A DNA stretch of 64,000 bases. Source: Methylocystis sp. (lineage in GTDB: Bacteria; Pseudomonadota; Alphaproteobacteria; Rhizobiales; Beijerinckiaceae). The translations under genes and the position numbers were made by a program. The notes below the pieces were generated by a model. That model was not told the origin of the DNA and did no database searches. It was given only the letters and a program-made list of their open reading frames with translations. Positions 10,066-19,474 of the stretch are shown here, in pieces (the first letter of the stretch is position 1; the number at the start of each line of letters is the position of its first letter). The DNA lies in assembly GCA_022843405.1 (NCBI GenBank), contig JALHNQ010000004.1, positions 57,446 to 121,445 of the forward strand, read 5' to 3'.

Positions 10066-10608
10066 ATGCTGAAATTTGGTTTGGGTCGCGTGATGAGCGG
10101 CGCCTGCTTACTGGCGCTGTTGGCGCCGGCGAGCGCGGTCGCGGGCGATCGCGTCGGCACCTTGCAATGCCGGCTGATGGGCAACGGCATCAGCGTTGTG
10201 GTCGAAAATCAGCAGATGGACTGCATCTATCGCGATGAAGCGGAAGGCGCGATTCCGTCTCATTACATCGGCGTCCTCACCAAGGTCGGCGCCAATGTCA
10301 CGATTAATGGTCCCGGCGAGCTTGCGTGGGGCGTCGTCGCGGCGACGGACCACATTGGTCCGGGCGCTCTCGCCGGCTCTTATATGGGTCCCGAAGTCTC
10401 CGCCAAGATCGGGGTCGGCGGCGGCGGCGCGATCCTCGTCGGCGGTTCCGACAACACTTTCTCGCTACAGCCTTTCCAGGTGGAAGCCGGCTCGGGCGTG
10501 GGATGGACCGCTGGCGTCGAGCGCTTGACGCTCGCCTATGTCCCGCCGCCGCCGCCTCCGCCGCCCATGCCGCGCCGTCGACACCGCCATCATCGCCACG
10601 GCCACTAG
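10066..10608 (+). CDS. DUF992 secreted protein with Pro- and His/Arg-rich tail
   Basis: A 180-aa protein with a signal peptide (cleavage likely after AVAG, residue ~27) and a DUF992 domain of about 130 residues (VGTLQCRL, WGVVAATDHIGPGALAGSY, GGGGAILVGGS). After the domain come eight prolines, then a basic tail rich in Arg and His (RRRHRHHRHGH). DUF992 proteins are small exported proteins of unknown function, common in Rhizobiales. The tail resembles metal-binding or polyanion-binding ends, but that is inference. A strong Shine-Dalgarno (AAGAGGAGG) precedes the ATG. Its stop overlaps the stop of the convergent SDR gene by 4 bp. Confidence 0.9.
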   Translation: MLKFGLGRVMSGACLLALLAPASAVAGDRVGTLQCRLMGNGISVVVENQQMDCIYRDEAEGAIPSHYIGVLTKVGANVTINGPGELAWGVVAATDHIGPGALAGSYMGPEVSAKIGVGGGGAILVGGSDNTFSLQPFQVEAGSGVGWTAGVERLTLAYVPPPPPPPPMPRRRHRHHRHGH

Positions 10609-11351
10609 ACCGGCGCGGAGAAGCTCAGCAGCCTGTCGGTAGGGAAATCATAAAGCCTCGCGCTTTCGCGCCAGTCCGGCGCCAGCAGCGCGAGGCATTT
10701 TTTTGCAAATTCCTCGGGCGCCTTCAGGGTCATCGGGTCTTCGCCCGGCATCGCCTGCGCGCGCATGCGGGTGCGCAGCGGCCCGGGATTGGCGAGCATC
10801 ACCGTGACGCCGTCGCCGGCGACCTCGACGGCGTAAGTGCGGGCCATCGCTTCGAGCGCCGCTTTCGAGATCGCATAGGCGCCCCAGAACGGCTTCATCG
10901 TCGCGCGGTGCGCCGCGCCCGACGTGACGAAGACGACGCGGCCGGCGCCCGATGCGCGCAGAAGCGGGTCGAGCGAACGGATCAGCCGCCAGTTCGCCGT
11001 GACATTGACCGCCATGATGCGATTCCAGTCCTTCGGATCGACATGGGCGAGCGGCGACAGCGGGCCGAGCAGACCTGCGTTGCCGACAAGGACGTCGAGC
11101 TTTCCCCAGCGTTCGAACAGCGCCGCGCCGAGCCGGTCGAGCGCGTCGAAATCAGCAAGATCGCATGGAACGAGCGTCGCCTCGCCGCCGAGCGCGCGAA
11201 TCTCGTCGTCGAGTTCTTCGAGCGCGCCCTGCGTGCGCGCGAGCGCCACGACATGCGCGCCGTCGCGGGCGAGTTCAAGCGCGAGGGCGCGTCCGATGCC
11301 GCGCGACGCGCCGGTGACAAGAGCGATGCGGGGGGAAGGGGAAGGACGCAA
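10605..11351 (-). CDS. SDR family NAD(P)-dependent oxidoreductase
   Basis: A 248-aa classical short-chain dehydrogenase. The cofactor loop is TGASRGIG (residues 13-20), NAG occurs at 91-93, and the catalytic Ser144, Tyr159 (YAISK) and Lys163 are all present. The substrate is unknown. Such an SDR gene often lies directly after purF in alphaproteobacteria. Here a toxin-antitoxin pair lies between them, and only 3 bp separate the toxin stop from this start, so co-transcription with the TA pair is likely. Confidence 0.92.
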   Translation of the reverse strand: MRPSPSPRIALVTGASRGIGRALALELARDGAHVVALARTQGALEELDDEIRALGGEATLVPCDLADFDALDRLGAALFERWGKLDVLVGNAGLLGPLSPLAHVDPKDWNRIMAVNVTANWRLIRSLDPLLRASGAGRVVFVTSGAAHRATMKPFWGAYAISKAALEAMARTYAVEVAGDGVTVMLANPGPLRTRMRAQAMPGEDPMTLKAPEEFAKKCLALLAPDWRESARLYDFPTDRLLSFSAPV

Positions 11352-11354
11352 GAA

Positions 11355-11783
11355 TTATCCGCCAGTGAAGTCCCAGGGGTTGATGAGCTCGATTGGCAGA
11401 CCCGAAAAATGTCGCACATTGCGCGTCGAAATCGATGCGTTGCGAGATATTGCGATTCCTGCGATTTGGGTGTCCCGGATTTCAATCGGACGACCAATCT
11501 TGAGGCGCGCCGCCGCAACAATGGCGGTAGCCGACGCCGCCTCAAGATCGAAGTTCGCTATACGGTGCGCAAAGTCTTCATTCAGCATTGTGTAGATTGC
11601 TGCGGTAAGCCGGTCTTTGCGTTCGCTGGCGCCCAGCCTTGCGACGCCTTGATAAAGCTCCATCGCCGTAATGGATGTCGTCCAGAGTTCTTCAGTTCGC
11701 TGCCGGTCGACCCATGTTCGAACGCGCGGCGAGGGCTCGGAACGCATCAATTCGGAAAGAACATTTGTATCAAGGATGATCAA
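11355..11783 (-). CDS. PIN-domain toxin, FitB/VapC type
   Basis: A 142-aa PIN-domain ribonuclease. The acidic site residues are Asp5 (ILDTNVLSE), the Glu of TAMELYQG (~42) and the Asp of EIRDTQIAG (~104). The last position reads TRNVRHF, where FitB proteins also have Asn. In the family it cleaves RNA when released from its antitoxin. It overlaps the antitoxin gene by 4 bp (ATGA type), and its stop is 3 bp from the SDR start. The RNA target is unknown. Confidence 0.9.
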   Translation of the reverse strand: MIILDTNVLSELMRSEPSPRVRTWVDRQRTEELWTTSITAMELYQGVARLGASERKDRLTAAIYTMLNEDFAHRIANFDLEAASATAIVAAARLKIGRPIEIRDTQIAGIAISRNASISTRNVRHFSGLPIELINPWDFTGG

Positions 11784-12040
11784 TCGAACACAGCCGGCTT
11801 GATTTCTTCACCGTGCAGCTCGAAGGCTGCGGCTTCTTGTTCGCTGAGGCCAATTCCGTGAAACCGAGTTGTAATTCTCGTGCCCAATCCGGAGGGAAGA
11901 GCGGGCGGCGGGATGGGTCCGACGACGTCCTGGAGAATCGCGCGCGCTTCTTCTTCGACGCTGCGGCCGTGCTCGGCGGCGCGCGCGCGCAATCGATTGG
12001 TTACAGTATCGTCGATATTGTTGATGATCAGTTGAGTCAT
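11780..12040 (-). CDS. FitA-like ribbon-helix-helix antitoxin
   Basis: An 86-aa protein with an N-terminal ribbon-helix-helix (residues ~1-40: TQLIINNIDD, then LRARAAEHGRSVEEEARAIL) and an acidic C-terminus that would bind the PIN toxin. By analogy with FitA/VapB it neutralises the downstream toxin and represses its own promoter. It overlaps the toxin gene by 4 bp. The 178 bp upstream, to the purF stop, include an AT-rich stretch (about 12050-12070) that could hold the promoter/operator. Confidence 0.88.
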   Translation of the reverse strand: MTQLIINNIDDTVTNRLRARAAEHGRSVEEEARAILQDVVGPIPPPALPSGLGTRITTRFHGIGLSEQEAAAFELHGEEIKPAVFD

Positions 12041-12218
12041 GACGATGGCCTAACAGTAAATATATAGCCCTATTCCAGATTCGACGCCAACTGAGCCGTC
12101 GGGCAGGGCGGCTGATATTTGATTTTGAACTGAAAGGAGATTCGCTCTCAAATGCCGAAGCGGCGCTCGCTAGCGAACCAGCATCAATCGCCATGCGGAC
12201 ATGGGCCAGCGCATCCGC

Positions 12219-13715
12219 TCAGCTCGCTTCGGCCAGCAGCGACAGTTGTGTGCGATTTTCGCCCACGAGGTCCGTGAGCGAGGTCGGATAATCGCCGGTG
12301 AAGCAGTGGTCGGTGAACTGCGGCCGGATAGGATCGCGGCGCTCATAGCCCATGGCGCGATAGATGCCGTCGACCGACAGGAAAGCCAGTGAGTCGCAGC
12401 CGATATAGTCGCGCATCTCCTCGAGCGTATGCGTCGCGGCGAGGAGCTTCTCCTTCTGCGGCGTGTCGATCCCGTAATAATCCGGGTTGGTGATCGGCGG
12501 CGACGAAATCAGGAAATGCACTTCCGTGGCGCCGGCGTCGCGCATCATCTGCACGATTTTGACCGAGGTCGTGCCGCGCACGATGGAATCGTCGATGAGG
12601 ATGACGCGTTTGCCGGCGACGACGCAGCGATTGGCGCTGTGCTTCATGCGCACGCCAAAATCTCGGGCGATCTGCGTCGGTTCGATGAAGGTGCGGCCGA
12701 CATAGTGATTGCGGATGATGCCGAGTTCGAACGGCACGCCCGACTCCTGCGAATAGCCGATCGCCGCCGGCACGCCGGAGTCCGGCACCGGCACCACGAC
12801 GTCCGCCTCGATCGGGCGTTCGCGCGCGAGCTCGGCGCCCATCGCCTTGCGCACCTCATAGACCGGACGGCCATGGACGATGGAATCGGGACGGGCGAAA
12901 TAGATATATTCAAAGATGCAGGGGCGCATCGGCTGCGGCGGAAACGGCCGCATGCTCTGAAGTCCATCCTCGGAGATGATGACGATTTCGCCGTTCATCA
13001 CGTCGCGCACGAAGCGCGCGCCGATGATGTCGAGCGCGCAGGTCTCCGACGCGAGAATGTATTTTCCGTTGAACTCGCCGATGACGAGCGGCCGGATGCC
13101 GAGCGGATCGCGCGCCCCGATCAGCTTCTTGTTGGTAAGCGCGACGAGCGAATAGGCGCCCTCGATCGAGCGAAGCGCTTCAATGAAGCGGTCGATGAGC
13201 AGCGGCCTGCGGCTGCGCGCGACGAGATGAAGAATAACCTCAGTATCCGAGGTCGACTGGAAGATCGCGCCTTCGCGGATCAGTTCGCGCCGCAGCGTCT
13301 GGGCGTTGGTGAGATTGCCATTGTGCGCAACAGCGAAGCCGCCCGTATTCAGTTCCGCGAATAGCGGCTGCACATTGCGCAGCATGGTCTCGCCAGTCGT
13401 GGCGTAGCGCACATGGCCGATGGCGGCGGCGCCGGGCAGGCGCTTGATCGTGCCTTCCTGGGAAAAGTGGTCGCCGACGAGCCCCAGACGGCGGTCGGTA
13501 TGGAAGCGACCGCCGTCGAAGCTGACGATGCCGGCCGCCTCTTGGCCGCGATGCTGCAGCGCATGCAAGCCCAAGGCGGCGATCGCTGCGGCATCCGGCA
13601 GATCGAAGACGCCGAAAACGCCGCAATATTCGCGAAGCCGGTCGCCGTCGAGATCGTCTCTCGGATCAATCTCGCGGGATGAGGATCGCTGATGATCCTC
13701 GGCGGCCTCCGTCAT
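12219..13715 (-). CDS. purF: amidophosphoribosyltransferase
   Basis: Catalyses the first step of de novo purine synthesis: PRPP plus glutamine to phosphoribosylamine (498 aa). The N-terminal Ntn glutaminase nucleophile is Cys31, in REYCGVFGVF, so about 30 residues are a propeptide to be removed. GHVRYATTGE follows in the glutaminase domain, and the PRPP loop VILIDDSIVRGTTS is in the phosphoribosyltransferase half. It follows cvpA on the same strand (97-bp gap), an arrangement conserved in many proteobacteria. Confidence 0.97.
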   Translation of the reverse strand: MTEAAEDHQRSSSREIDPRDDLDGDRLREYCGVFGVFDLPDAAAIAALGLHALQHRGQEAAGIVSFDGGRFHTDRRLGLVGDHFSQEGTIKRLPGAAAIGHVRYATTGETMLRNVQPLFAELNTGGFAVAHNGNLTNAQTLRRELIREGAIFQSTSDTEVILHLVARSRRPLLIDRFIEALRSIEGAYSLVALTNKKLIGARDPLGIRPLVIGEFNGKYILASETCALDIIGARFVRDVMNGEIVIISEDGLQSMRPFPPQPMRPCIFEYIYFARPDSIVHGRPVYEVRKAMGAELARERPIEADVVVPVPDSGVPAAIGYSQESGVPFELGIIRNHYVGRTFIEPTQIARDFGVRMKHSANRCVVAGKRVILIDDSIVRGTTSVKIVQMMRDAGATEVHFLISSPPITNPDYYGIDTPQKEKLLAATHTLEEMRDYIGCDSLAFLSVDGIYRAMGYERRDPIRPQFTDHCFTGDYPTSLTDLVGENRTQLSLLAEAS

Positions 13716-13812
13716 GCTTGGTCCCCCGTGACGCGCCGCCGGGCGATCTAGGAGCGCCCAGGCGTCGTATTCCCGTCATATGTGCCAGCGGCGGGGTCTA
13801 TCCGCAAGACCA

Positions 13813-14448
13813 TCATTCAGGCTTACCGGCGGACTCCGGCGCCGCATCGGCGGGCGGTTCGGGGCTTGCGTCGCTTTGCGAGGGCATAAGTTTGTCCGGC
13901 TCGACGTCGGCAGGCGGCTCCTCATTCGCCGGAGCGCCCTTCTTGGCCTTGATCTTGGCGACGATGCTGTCGATGTCGTCGGGCAGCATTTCCCGCAGTT
14001 TCTCTCCTCCGGCGGCCAGGAAGGGCTTCGCGCGGGCGTCCTTGATCCATTGCGGCTGATTAGCTTCAGGCACGAGCCAGCTGTAAAAAACAAAGGCGAC
14101 GACGGCGATCAGGACGCCGCGAACGGCCCCGAACACGAAGCCGAGCGTGCGGTCGAGGGCGCCGACCTTCGAATCAAGAATGACATCCGAGAGCTTCACC
14201 GTCACGAGCGACACGGCGATCAGGGCGACGAGAAACACTGCGGCCGCGGCGGCCAAGAGAGCGAGCTCATCCTTGGCGATGTACGGTTTGATGTAGGGCA
14301 GGGCGAGCGGATAAAAGAAATAGGCCGCTGCGGCCGCCGCGACCCAAGAGAGGATTGCAAGGACTTCGCGGGTGAAGCCGCGCAAAAGAGCGAGCATCCC
14401 CGACACCAAAACGACGATGATCACTGCCAAATCAAGATATGACGGCAT
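13813..14448 (-). CDS. cvpA: CvpA family membrane protein
   Basis: A 211-aa inner-membrane protein with four hydrophobic helices in the first ~115 residues (YLDLAVIIVVLVSGMLALLR at the start). The charged C-terminal tail is rich in Ala, Pro and Glu. CvpA homologues are needed for colicin V production and have been linked to envelope stress tolerance; the mechanism is unknown. It sits between radA and purF, the usual alphaproteobacterial place. The tail (about 50 residues, EEPPADVEPD) is longer than in E. coli CvpA and of low complexity. Confidence 0.92.
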   Translation of the reverse strand: MPSYLDLAVIIVVLVSGMLALLRGFTREVLAILSWVAAAAAAYFFYPLALPYIKPYIAKDELALLAAAAAVFLVALIAVSLVTVKLSDVILDSKVGALDRTLGFVFGAVRGVLIAVVAFVFYSWLVPEANQPQWIKDARAKPFLAAGGEKLREMLPDDIDSIVAKIKAKKGAPANEEPPADVEPDKLMPSQSDASPEPPADAAPESAGKPE

Positions 14449-14646
14449 CGCTGGCCTCTTGCTTGTTCGCCCCGAGCGCTCGACGCTTCTGAATGGGCTG
14501 TTGGCCGCCTTCCGACGACGATCGCGCGACCCTCTCCGGAACCTGTGTCAACTTTGCGCCGCCCTCGGTCGGGCGCCGCCGTTCTGGCAGGCCTATGGCT
14601 ACTTCACTGGCAGCCTTCTAACGCATCTTGGCGCCGGCCGGAAACA

Positions 14647-16056
14647 TTAAAGCGCGGGACTTCGACCGCGCGCGACGGTTTTTTCGCGGTTCGACATGCG
14701 GGCGATGGAAGCGACGAGGGCGCCCACGTCGGCGCAGGGGCGGATCGTCACGCCGGCGCCGCGCGCGTCGTCGGATATCTGTTGGGACTGCGGCACGACG
14801 GCGTGATGGAATCCGAGCTTCCCGGCTTCGCTCAGCCGCATGCCGGGATGAATGACTGGCCGCACGGCGCCCGACAGTCCGATCTCGCCAAAAAAGAACA
14901 TGTCAGGCGGCAGGACCGCGCCGGTGAGCGACGAGACCAGCGCCGCGGCGGCGGCAAGGTCGGCGGCTGGCTCGTCAGCCCGAAAGCCGCCGGCGACGTT
15001 GAGATAGACGTCATGCATGCCAAGCTTCAGCCCGCCATGCGCCTCGAGCACGGCGAGAATCATCGAGAGCCGGTTTTGCTCGAAGCCGACGACGGCGCGA
15101 CGCGGCGTGCCAAGCGACGTCGGCGCGACGAGCGCCTGGATTTCGATCAGTAGCGGACGCTGTCCTTCCAAGCTCGCGACGACCGCCGCGCCGGGCGCAC
15201 CTGCGTCCCGGCCGGCGAGGAAAAGCGCGGATGGATTGGCGACTTCGGCGAGGCCGAGACCGGTCATCTCGAAGACGCCGATCTCGCCGGTCGCGCCAAA
15301 TCGATTCTTGGAGGCGCGCAGCATGCGGAAATGATGCGCGCCGTCGCCCTCGAAGGACAGGACCGCGTCGACCATGTGTTCGACGACCCGCGGCCCCGCG
15401 ACCTGTCCGTCCTTGGTGACATGGCCGACGAGAACGATCGTCGCGCCTGTCGTCTTGGCGTAGCGCAGGAGCGCCTGGGCGCTGGCGCGCACCTGGGTCA
15501 CGGTTCCCGGCGCCGACTCGGCCATGCTGGTGTGCATGGTCTGAATCGAATCGATGACGATCAGCGCCGCACGTTTGCCCATCGCGCAGGTGGCGAGGAT
15601 GTCTTCGACTTGAGTCGCGGCGGCAAGCTCGACCGGCGCGTCGGCGAGGTTGAGCCTAGCGGCGCGCAGGCGCACCTGGGCAACGGCCTCTTCGCCTGAA
15701 ATATACACGACGCGCGCGCCGCGCCGCGCCAGAGCTGCGCAAGCCTGAATGAGCAGGGTCGATTTGCCGATGCCCGGCTCGCCGCCGAGCAGCAGCACCG
15801 AACCCGGAACGAAACCGCCGCCGGTGACGCGATCGAATTCATCGATGCCGGTGGCGATCCGCGGCGCCGCCTGGCCTTCACCGCCCAGCCCCTCAAGTTC
15901 GAAGACGCGGCCGCGCGCGGTGCGGCGGGTGATCTCGGCGGCGCCGGATTCTTCAACGAGGCTGTTCCATTCGCCGCAGGAGTCGCAGCGCCCCTGCCAC
16001 CGCCATGAGGCGGCGCCGCAGTTTTGACAGACGTAGACCGCGCGGCTCTTGGCCAT
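14647..16056 (-). CDS. radA: DNA repair protein RadA
   Basis: A RecA-like ATPase that promotes branch migration and processing of recombination intermediates (469 aa). Domains in order: a C4 zinc finger (CQNC, then CDSC), an ATPase core with Walker A GEPGIGKS, the RadA-specific KNRFG motif, and a C-terminal Lon-protease-like domain (GGFRADEPAADLAAAAALVSS region). The start giving MAKSRAVYVC was chosen; an ATG five codons upstream is possible. It reads toward cvpA with a 198-bp gap, matching the radA-cvpA-purF order of related genomes. Confidence 0.96.
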   Translation of the reverse strand: MAKSRAVYVCQNCGAASWRWQGRCDSCGEWNSLVEESGAAEITRRTARGRVFELEGLGGEGQAAPRIATGIDEFDRVTGGGFVPGSVLLLGGEPGIGKSTLLIQACAALARRGARVVYISGEEAVAQVRLRAARLNLADAPVELAAATQVEDILATCAMGKRAALIVIDSIQTMHTSMAESAPGTVTQVRASAQALLRYAKTTGATIVLVGHVTKDGQVAGPRVVEHMVDAVLSFEGDGAHHFRMLRASKNRFGATGEIGVFEMTGLGLAEVANPSALFLAGRDAGAPGAAVVASLEGQRPLLIEIQALVAPTSLGTPRRAVVGFEQNRLSMILAVLEAHGGLKLGMHDVYLNVAGGFRADEPAADLAAAAALVSSLTGAVLPPDMFFFGEIGLSGAVRPVIHPGMRLSEAGKLGFHHAVVPQSQQISDDARGAGVTIRPCADVGALVASIARMSNREKTVARGRSPAL

Positions 16057-16120
16057 GCCTTTTTGGCGCATGGAGCTGCGACGCTTGTCAAGCGGGGATT
16101 GAGATTCCCTGGCTCGAAGA

Positions 16121-16474
16121 TCAGTCGTCGCCGTTTATTCTCGCCCGCAGGATGTTGGAGGGCTTGAACGCCACGACCAGCCGCGCCGAAATTTTCGCGC
16201 CTGCGCCAGTCTTGGGATTGCGTCCGAGCCGCTCCCTCTTCTCCCGCACCATAAAGGCGCCGAAGGAAGAGAGCTTGACGTCTTCACGCGAAACGATGCG
16301 CTCGAAAATTTCTTCGAGCACCATTTCGACGTATTTCGCCGACTCCGCCCGCGGCAGGCCTACCTTGCGGTGGATCGCGTCTGCAAGATCCGAACGAGTC
16401 ACGGCGCCGCTCCGTGCGATGTGCTTGTCTTCCGCCTCGCCGTCCGGCTTAGCGGTCGCGTCCCCCTTGGCCAT
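16121..16474 (-). CDS. ihfA: integration host factor subunit alpha
   Basis: A small DNA-bending protein (117 aa) of the IHF/HU fold. The DNA-intercalating arm is RNPKTG, followed by ISARLVVAFKPS, typical of IHF-alpha. The first ~25 residues (acidic and basic, low complexity) extend beyond the usual start; an internal GTG giving VTRSDLADAI would yield a normal-length protein. It is downstream of fabH in the plsX-fabH-ihfA order. The MerR-type gene that often follows ihfA in alphaproteobacteria is absent; radA follows instead. Two tandem 10-mers lie just upstream of the start. Confidence 0.93.
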   Translation of the reverse strand: MAKGDATAKPDGEAEDKHIARSGAVTRSDLADAIHRKVGLPRAESAKYVEMVLEEIFERIVSREDVKLSSFGAFMVREKRERLGRNPKTGAGAKISARLVVAFKPSNILRARINGDD

Positions 16475-16482
16475 CTTCCGCC

Positions 16483-16502
16483 TTACAATTGATTACAATT
16501 GA
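16483..16502. promoter_or_regulatory. tandem 10-bp repeat just upstream of ihfA
   Basis: Two perfect, adjacent copies of TTACAATTGA, one helical turn apart, sit 8 bp upstream of the ihfA ATG. They are AT-rich in a GC-rich setting. They could be an operator or an AT-rich translation enhancer. They do not fit the IHF consensus on either strand. Confidence 0.5.
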
Positions 16503-16703
16503 ACTTCGTGGGCCGATTCGAAGCGCGTCGGATGGGACTGCCGGGCGCAATCAGGGTGGCGTCCCGCCCACAGCAGGGCGCTCCACCGTCTGTTGTCGGA
16601 ATTTTTCAGAATCGGATAGGGAAATCAAGCGCAGGGCGTATTCGGCCGCGATATTTCTTTCCAATATTTGGTTGCAAGAAAATTATTATTGTACGACGCC
16701 AGC

Positions 16704-17693
16704 TTACCAGCGTATCAGGGCCGATCCCCAGGTAAAGCCGCCGCCGACGGCTTCGAGCATGACGAGGTCGCCCCGTTTGATTCGTCCGTCCGCCGCGGCG
16801 ACCGCCAAAGCCAGAGGCACGGATGCGGCGGAGGTGTTGCCGTGCAAATGGACGGTCGCGATGATTTTTTGCGGCGCGATTCCGAGCTTTTGCGCCGACA
16901 TGTCGATGATTCGCCGGTTGGCCTGATGGGGCACGAACCAGTCGAGGTCGTCAGCGGTCAGTCCAGTCGCGGCGAAAGCGTCTTTCACCACGTCGGTCAC
17001 CTGGCCCACGGCGAAGCGGAACACTTCCTTGCCCTCCATGCGCAGATGGCCGACCGTCTGCGTGGCGGAGGGGCCGCCGTCGACATAGAGCTTGGCGCGA
17101 TGGCGTCCGTCGGAACGCAGATGCGTCGTTAACACCCCGCGTTCCTCGATCCCGCCCTGAGACGGTCGCGCCTCAATAATCATCGCGCCGGCGCCGTCGC
17201 CAAACAGCACGCAAGTCGTGCGGTCGGTCCAATCGATGATGCGAGAAAAGGTTTCCGCCCCGATCACGAGCGCGCGCTTATGCGAGCCCGAACGCAGGAA
17301 TTTCTCCGCGGTGGCGAGGGCGAAAACGAATCCCGAGCAGACCGCCTGCAGGTCGAAGGCGACGCCATGCGCAATACCGAGCGCGGCCTGAATCTGCGTC
17401 GCGGTCGAGGGGAAGGTCCAATCCGGCGTCGATGTTCCCACAACGATCAGGTCGATGTCATCGGCGCTCAGTCCGGCGTCGGCGAGCGCCGCGCGCGCCG
17501 CCTTTTCGCCCAGCATCGACGTTGTCTCGCCCGCTGCCGCGATATGCCGTTCCTTGATCCCGGTGCGCTGAACGATCCATTCGTCGTTGGTGTCGACGAG
17601 CTTCGCCAGCTCTTCATTGGTGAGCGTCTTTTCGGGCAGATAGGCGCCGACGCCGAGGACGACGGAGCGCAATTGAGGCGTGCTGGTTGTCAC
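16704..17693 (-). CDS. fabH: 3-oxoacyl-ACP synthase III
   Basis: Condenses acetyl-CoA with malonyl-ACP to begin fatty acid synthesis (329 aa). The catalytic triad is visible: Cys119 (LQAVCSGF), His256 (FVPHQANRR) and Asn286 (HGNTSAAS). Length and motifs are normal for the family. Its start overlaps the plsX stop by 4 bp, so the two are translationally coupled. Confidence 0.97.
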   Translation of the reverse strand: MTTSTPQLRSVVLGVGAYLPEKTLTNEELAKLVDTNDEWIVQRTGIKERHIAAAGETTSMLGEKAARAALADAGLSADDIDLIVVGTSTPDWTFPSTATQIQAALGIAHGVAFDLQAVCSGFVFALATAEKFLRSGSHKRALVIGAETFSRIIDWTDRTTCVLFGDGAGAMIIEARPSQGGIEERGVLTTHLRSDGRHRAKLYVDGGPSATQTVGHLRMEGKEVFRFAVGQVTDVVKDAFAATGLTADDLDWFVPHQANRRIIDMSAQKLGIAPQKIIATVHLHGNTSAASVPLALAVAAADGRIKRGDLVMLEAVGGGFTWGSALIRW

Positions 17694-18766
17694 TGAGTGG
17701 CTTCCCGGGGCGGAGGGGTCTGATCGGCGCCGTCGTGTTCCCCGAGCCTGTGCGCCAGCGCGACAGTGTCGCGAATGCGATTGAGCAGGTCGCTGCCGGC
17801 CACCTCATGGCCGATCTCGACGGCCCGCGCGAAGCCGACCGAATCGGCGCCGCCGTGGCTCTTGATCACGATTCCTTGGAGCCCGAGGAACACGCCGCCG
17901 TTCGTCGCCCTTGTGTCCATCTTGGCGCGGAGTTCGCGGAAGGCCCCGAGCGCGAGAAGGTAGCCGAGCTTGGCGAGCAGCGTGCCGCCCATCGCCTGCT
18001 TGAGATAGGTGGCGATCTGCGCAGCGGTTCCTTCGGCGGTCTTGAGCGCGATATTGCCGGTAAAGCCCTCGGTGACGACGACGTCGACGGCGCCCTGTCC
18101 GATCCCGTCGCCCTCCACGAAGCCGCGATAATCGAAACCGGGCAGGGCGAGGTCGCGCAGCATCGTCGAGGCGGCCTTCACCTCCTCGATGCCCTTGATT
18201 TCTTCGGTGCCGACATTGAGCAGTCCGACGGTCGGGCGCTCAAGCCCCAGGATGACCCGCGCCATCGCCGCGCCCATGATCGCAAGGTCCACAAGGTGGC
18301 TGGCGTTGGCGCCCATTGAGGCGCCGACGTCGAGCACCACGGATTGTCCGCGAAGCGTCGGCCAGAGACAGGCGAGGGCGGGCCGATCGACACGAGCCAT
18401 CGTATGCAGGCAAATCTTCGCCATGGCCATGAGCGCGCCGGTGTTGCCGGCGGAGACGGCGACGTCGGCATCGCCTTTCTTGACCGCTTCGATTGCCAGC
18501 CACATCGACGAGACGCGTCGTCCGTAGCGCAGCGCCTGGCTCGGCTTGTCGTCCATGCGGATCGAGACGGACGAATGGCGCACTTCAGCGCATTCGGCGA
18601 GGCGTGGGTGGCGTTCAAGCTGGGCGCGGATCGCCGGCTCGTCGCCGATCAGCAGGAAGCGGCTGTGCGGGCGCCGTTCGAGAGCGCTGGCGGCGCCCGC
18701 GATGGTCACCTTCGGTCCGAAATCGCCGCCCATCGCGTCGAGCGCGATCCGAACAGTCTGCGGCAT
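17690..18766 (-). CDS. plsX: phosphate acyltransferase PlsX
   Basis: Makes acyl-phosphate from acyl-ACP for phospholipid synthesis by the PlsX/PlsY route (358 aa). The start [15 protein letters not shown] is the family signature. [14 protein letters not shown] and [14 protein letters not shown] are further conserved blocks. It is followed by fabH with a 4-bp overlap and preceded by the DUF177 gene with a 153-bp gap, in the usual yceD-plsX-fabH arrangement (without rpmF). Confidence 0.97.
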   Translation of the reverse strand: MPQTVRIALDAMGGDFGPKVTIAGAASALERRPHSRFLLIGDEPAIRAQLERHPRLAECAEVRHSSVSIRMDDKPSQALRYGRRVSSMWLAIEAVKKGDADVAVSAGNTGALMAMAKICLHTMARVDRPALACLWPTLRGQSVVLDVGASMGANASHLVDLAIMGAAMARVILGLERPTVGLLNVGTEEIKGIEEVKAASTMLRDLALPGFDYRGFVEGDGIGQGAVDVVVTEGFTGNIALKTAEGTAAQIATYLKQAMGGTLLAKLGYLLALGAFRELRAKMDTRATNGGVFLGLQGIVIKSHGGADSVGFARAVEIGHEVAGSDLLNRIRDTVALAHRLGEHDGADQTPPPREATQ

Positions 18767-18919
18767 TTATCCCGTTTCCCCCGACTGCGCGCCTGGATCA
18801 GCCGCCTTAATCTATTGGCCGGCTTTTATGACGCGTCCGAGAAGCGCGTCCGCGCTCCCTGGCCCCGCGGGCGACTTGCCATTTGCCGGCCATGCGCGCA
18901 AGTGCCGATATGTCTCGTC

Positions 18920-19474
18920 TCAAGGGTCGCCGGACGGCTTGAGCCGCCCCAAGGCCGCGAAAGGCGAAATGATTCGGGCTCCCTCGCCGGACGGCTCGTC
19001 GAAATGCGCGCCCGGCTTGCGGGGATAGGGATCGAGCGACAGCGTCAGGAACTCGGAGATAATCGCGCCGAGATCGACAGCGCCGCCGATCAGCGGATCG
19101 GGCGGGTCATCGTCCAGGGTAATTTCGGCAGGTTCGTCGTGCCGCATTCGGCTGCGCGGCGGCTCCTCCCGCGGCGGCGCAAAGCGCATATGAATCGGTT
19201 CGACAAGCTCGGAATCGAATTCCTCCAGGGTGGCGACGCAGGCCTGTCTGACGCTAGCGCGCAATTCGCCGTCGATTTTCAGCCCGTCGCCGCGCCATCG
19301 CTGCGCCCGCAGCTCGGCGTGCAGCCCATGCACGGCGGGAATCGCGTTGTGCGCCGCCAGGGCGGCGCATTCGGCCGGGGTGGCGCTGACGTCGAGGTCG
19401 AGACCTTCGGGCGGCACGTCGGAAAGCGCGAGCCGACGCGACAGCGGCGGTTGAGAGTGGGAAATAACGTTCAT
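18920..19474 (-). CDS. DUF177 (YceD) domain protein
   Basis: A 184-aa protein of the DUF177/YceD family, linked in other bacteria to 23S rRNA or ribosome assembly. Visible family features are a Cys in QACVATLEEFDSELVEPI and the acidic segment DDDPPDPLIGGAVDLGAIISEFL. A low-complexity N-terminus precedes the domain. It starts the minus-strand DUF177-plsX-fabH-ihfA block. It is divergent from bamE, with 185 bp between starts. Confidence 0.88.
   Translation of the reverse strand: MNVISHSQPPLSRRLALSDVPPEGLDLDVSATPAECAALAAHNAIPAVHGLHAELRAQRWRGDGLKIDGELRASVRQACVATLEEFDSELVEPIHMRFAPPREEPPRSRMRHDEPAEITLDDDPPDPLIGGAVDLGAIISEFLTLSLDPYPRKPGAHFDEPSGEGARIISPFAALGRLKPSGDP

Noticed and set aside
12429..13364. 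A 311-codon open frame antisense to purF
   Set aside because: Shadow of purF, His/Arg/Asp-rich with no domain.
16483..16502. IHF autoregulatory binding site at ihfA
   Set aside because: The sequence does not fit the WATCAANNNNTTR pattern on either strand.
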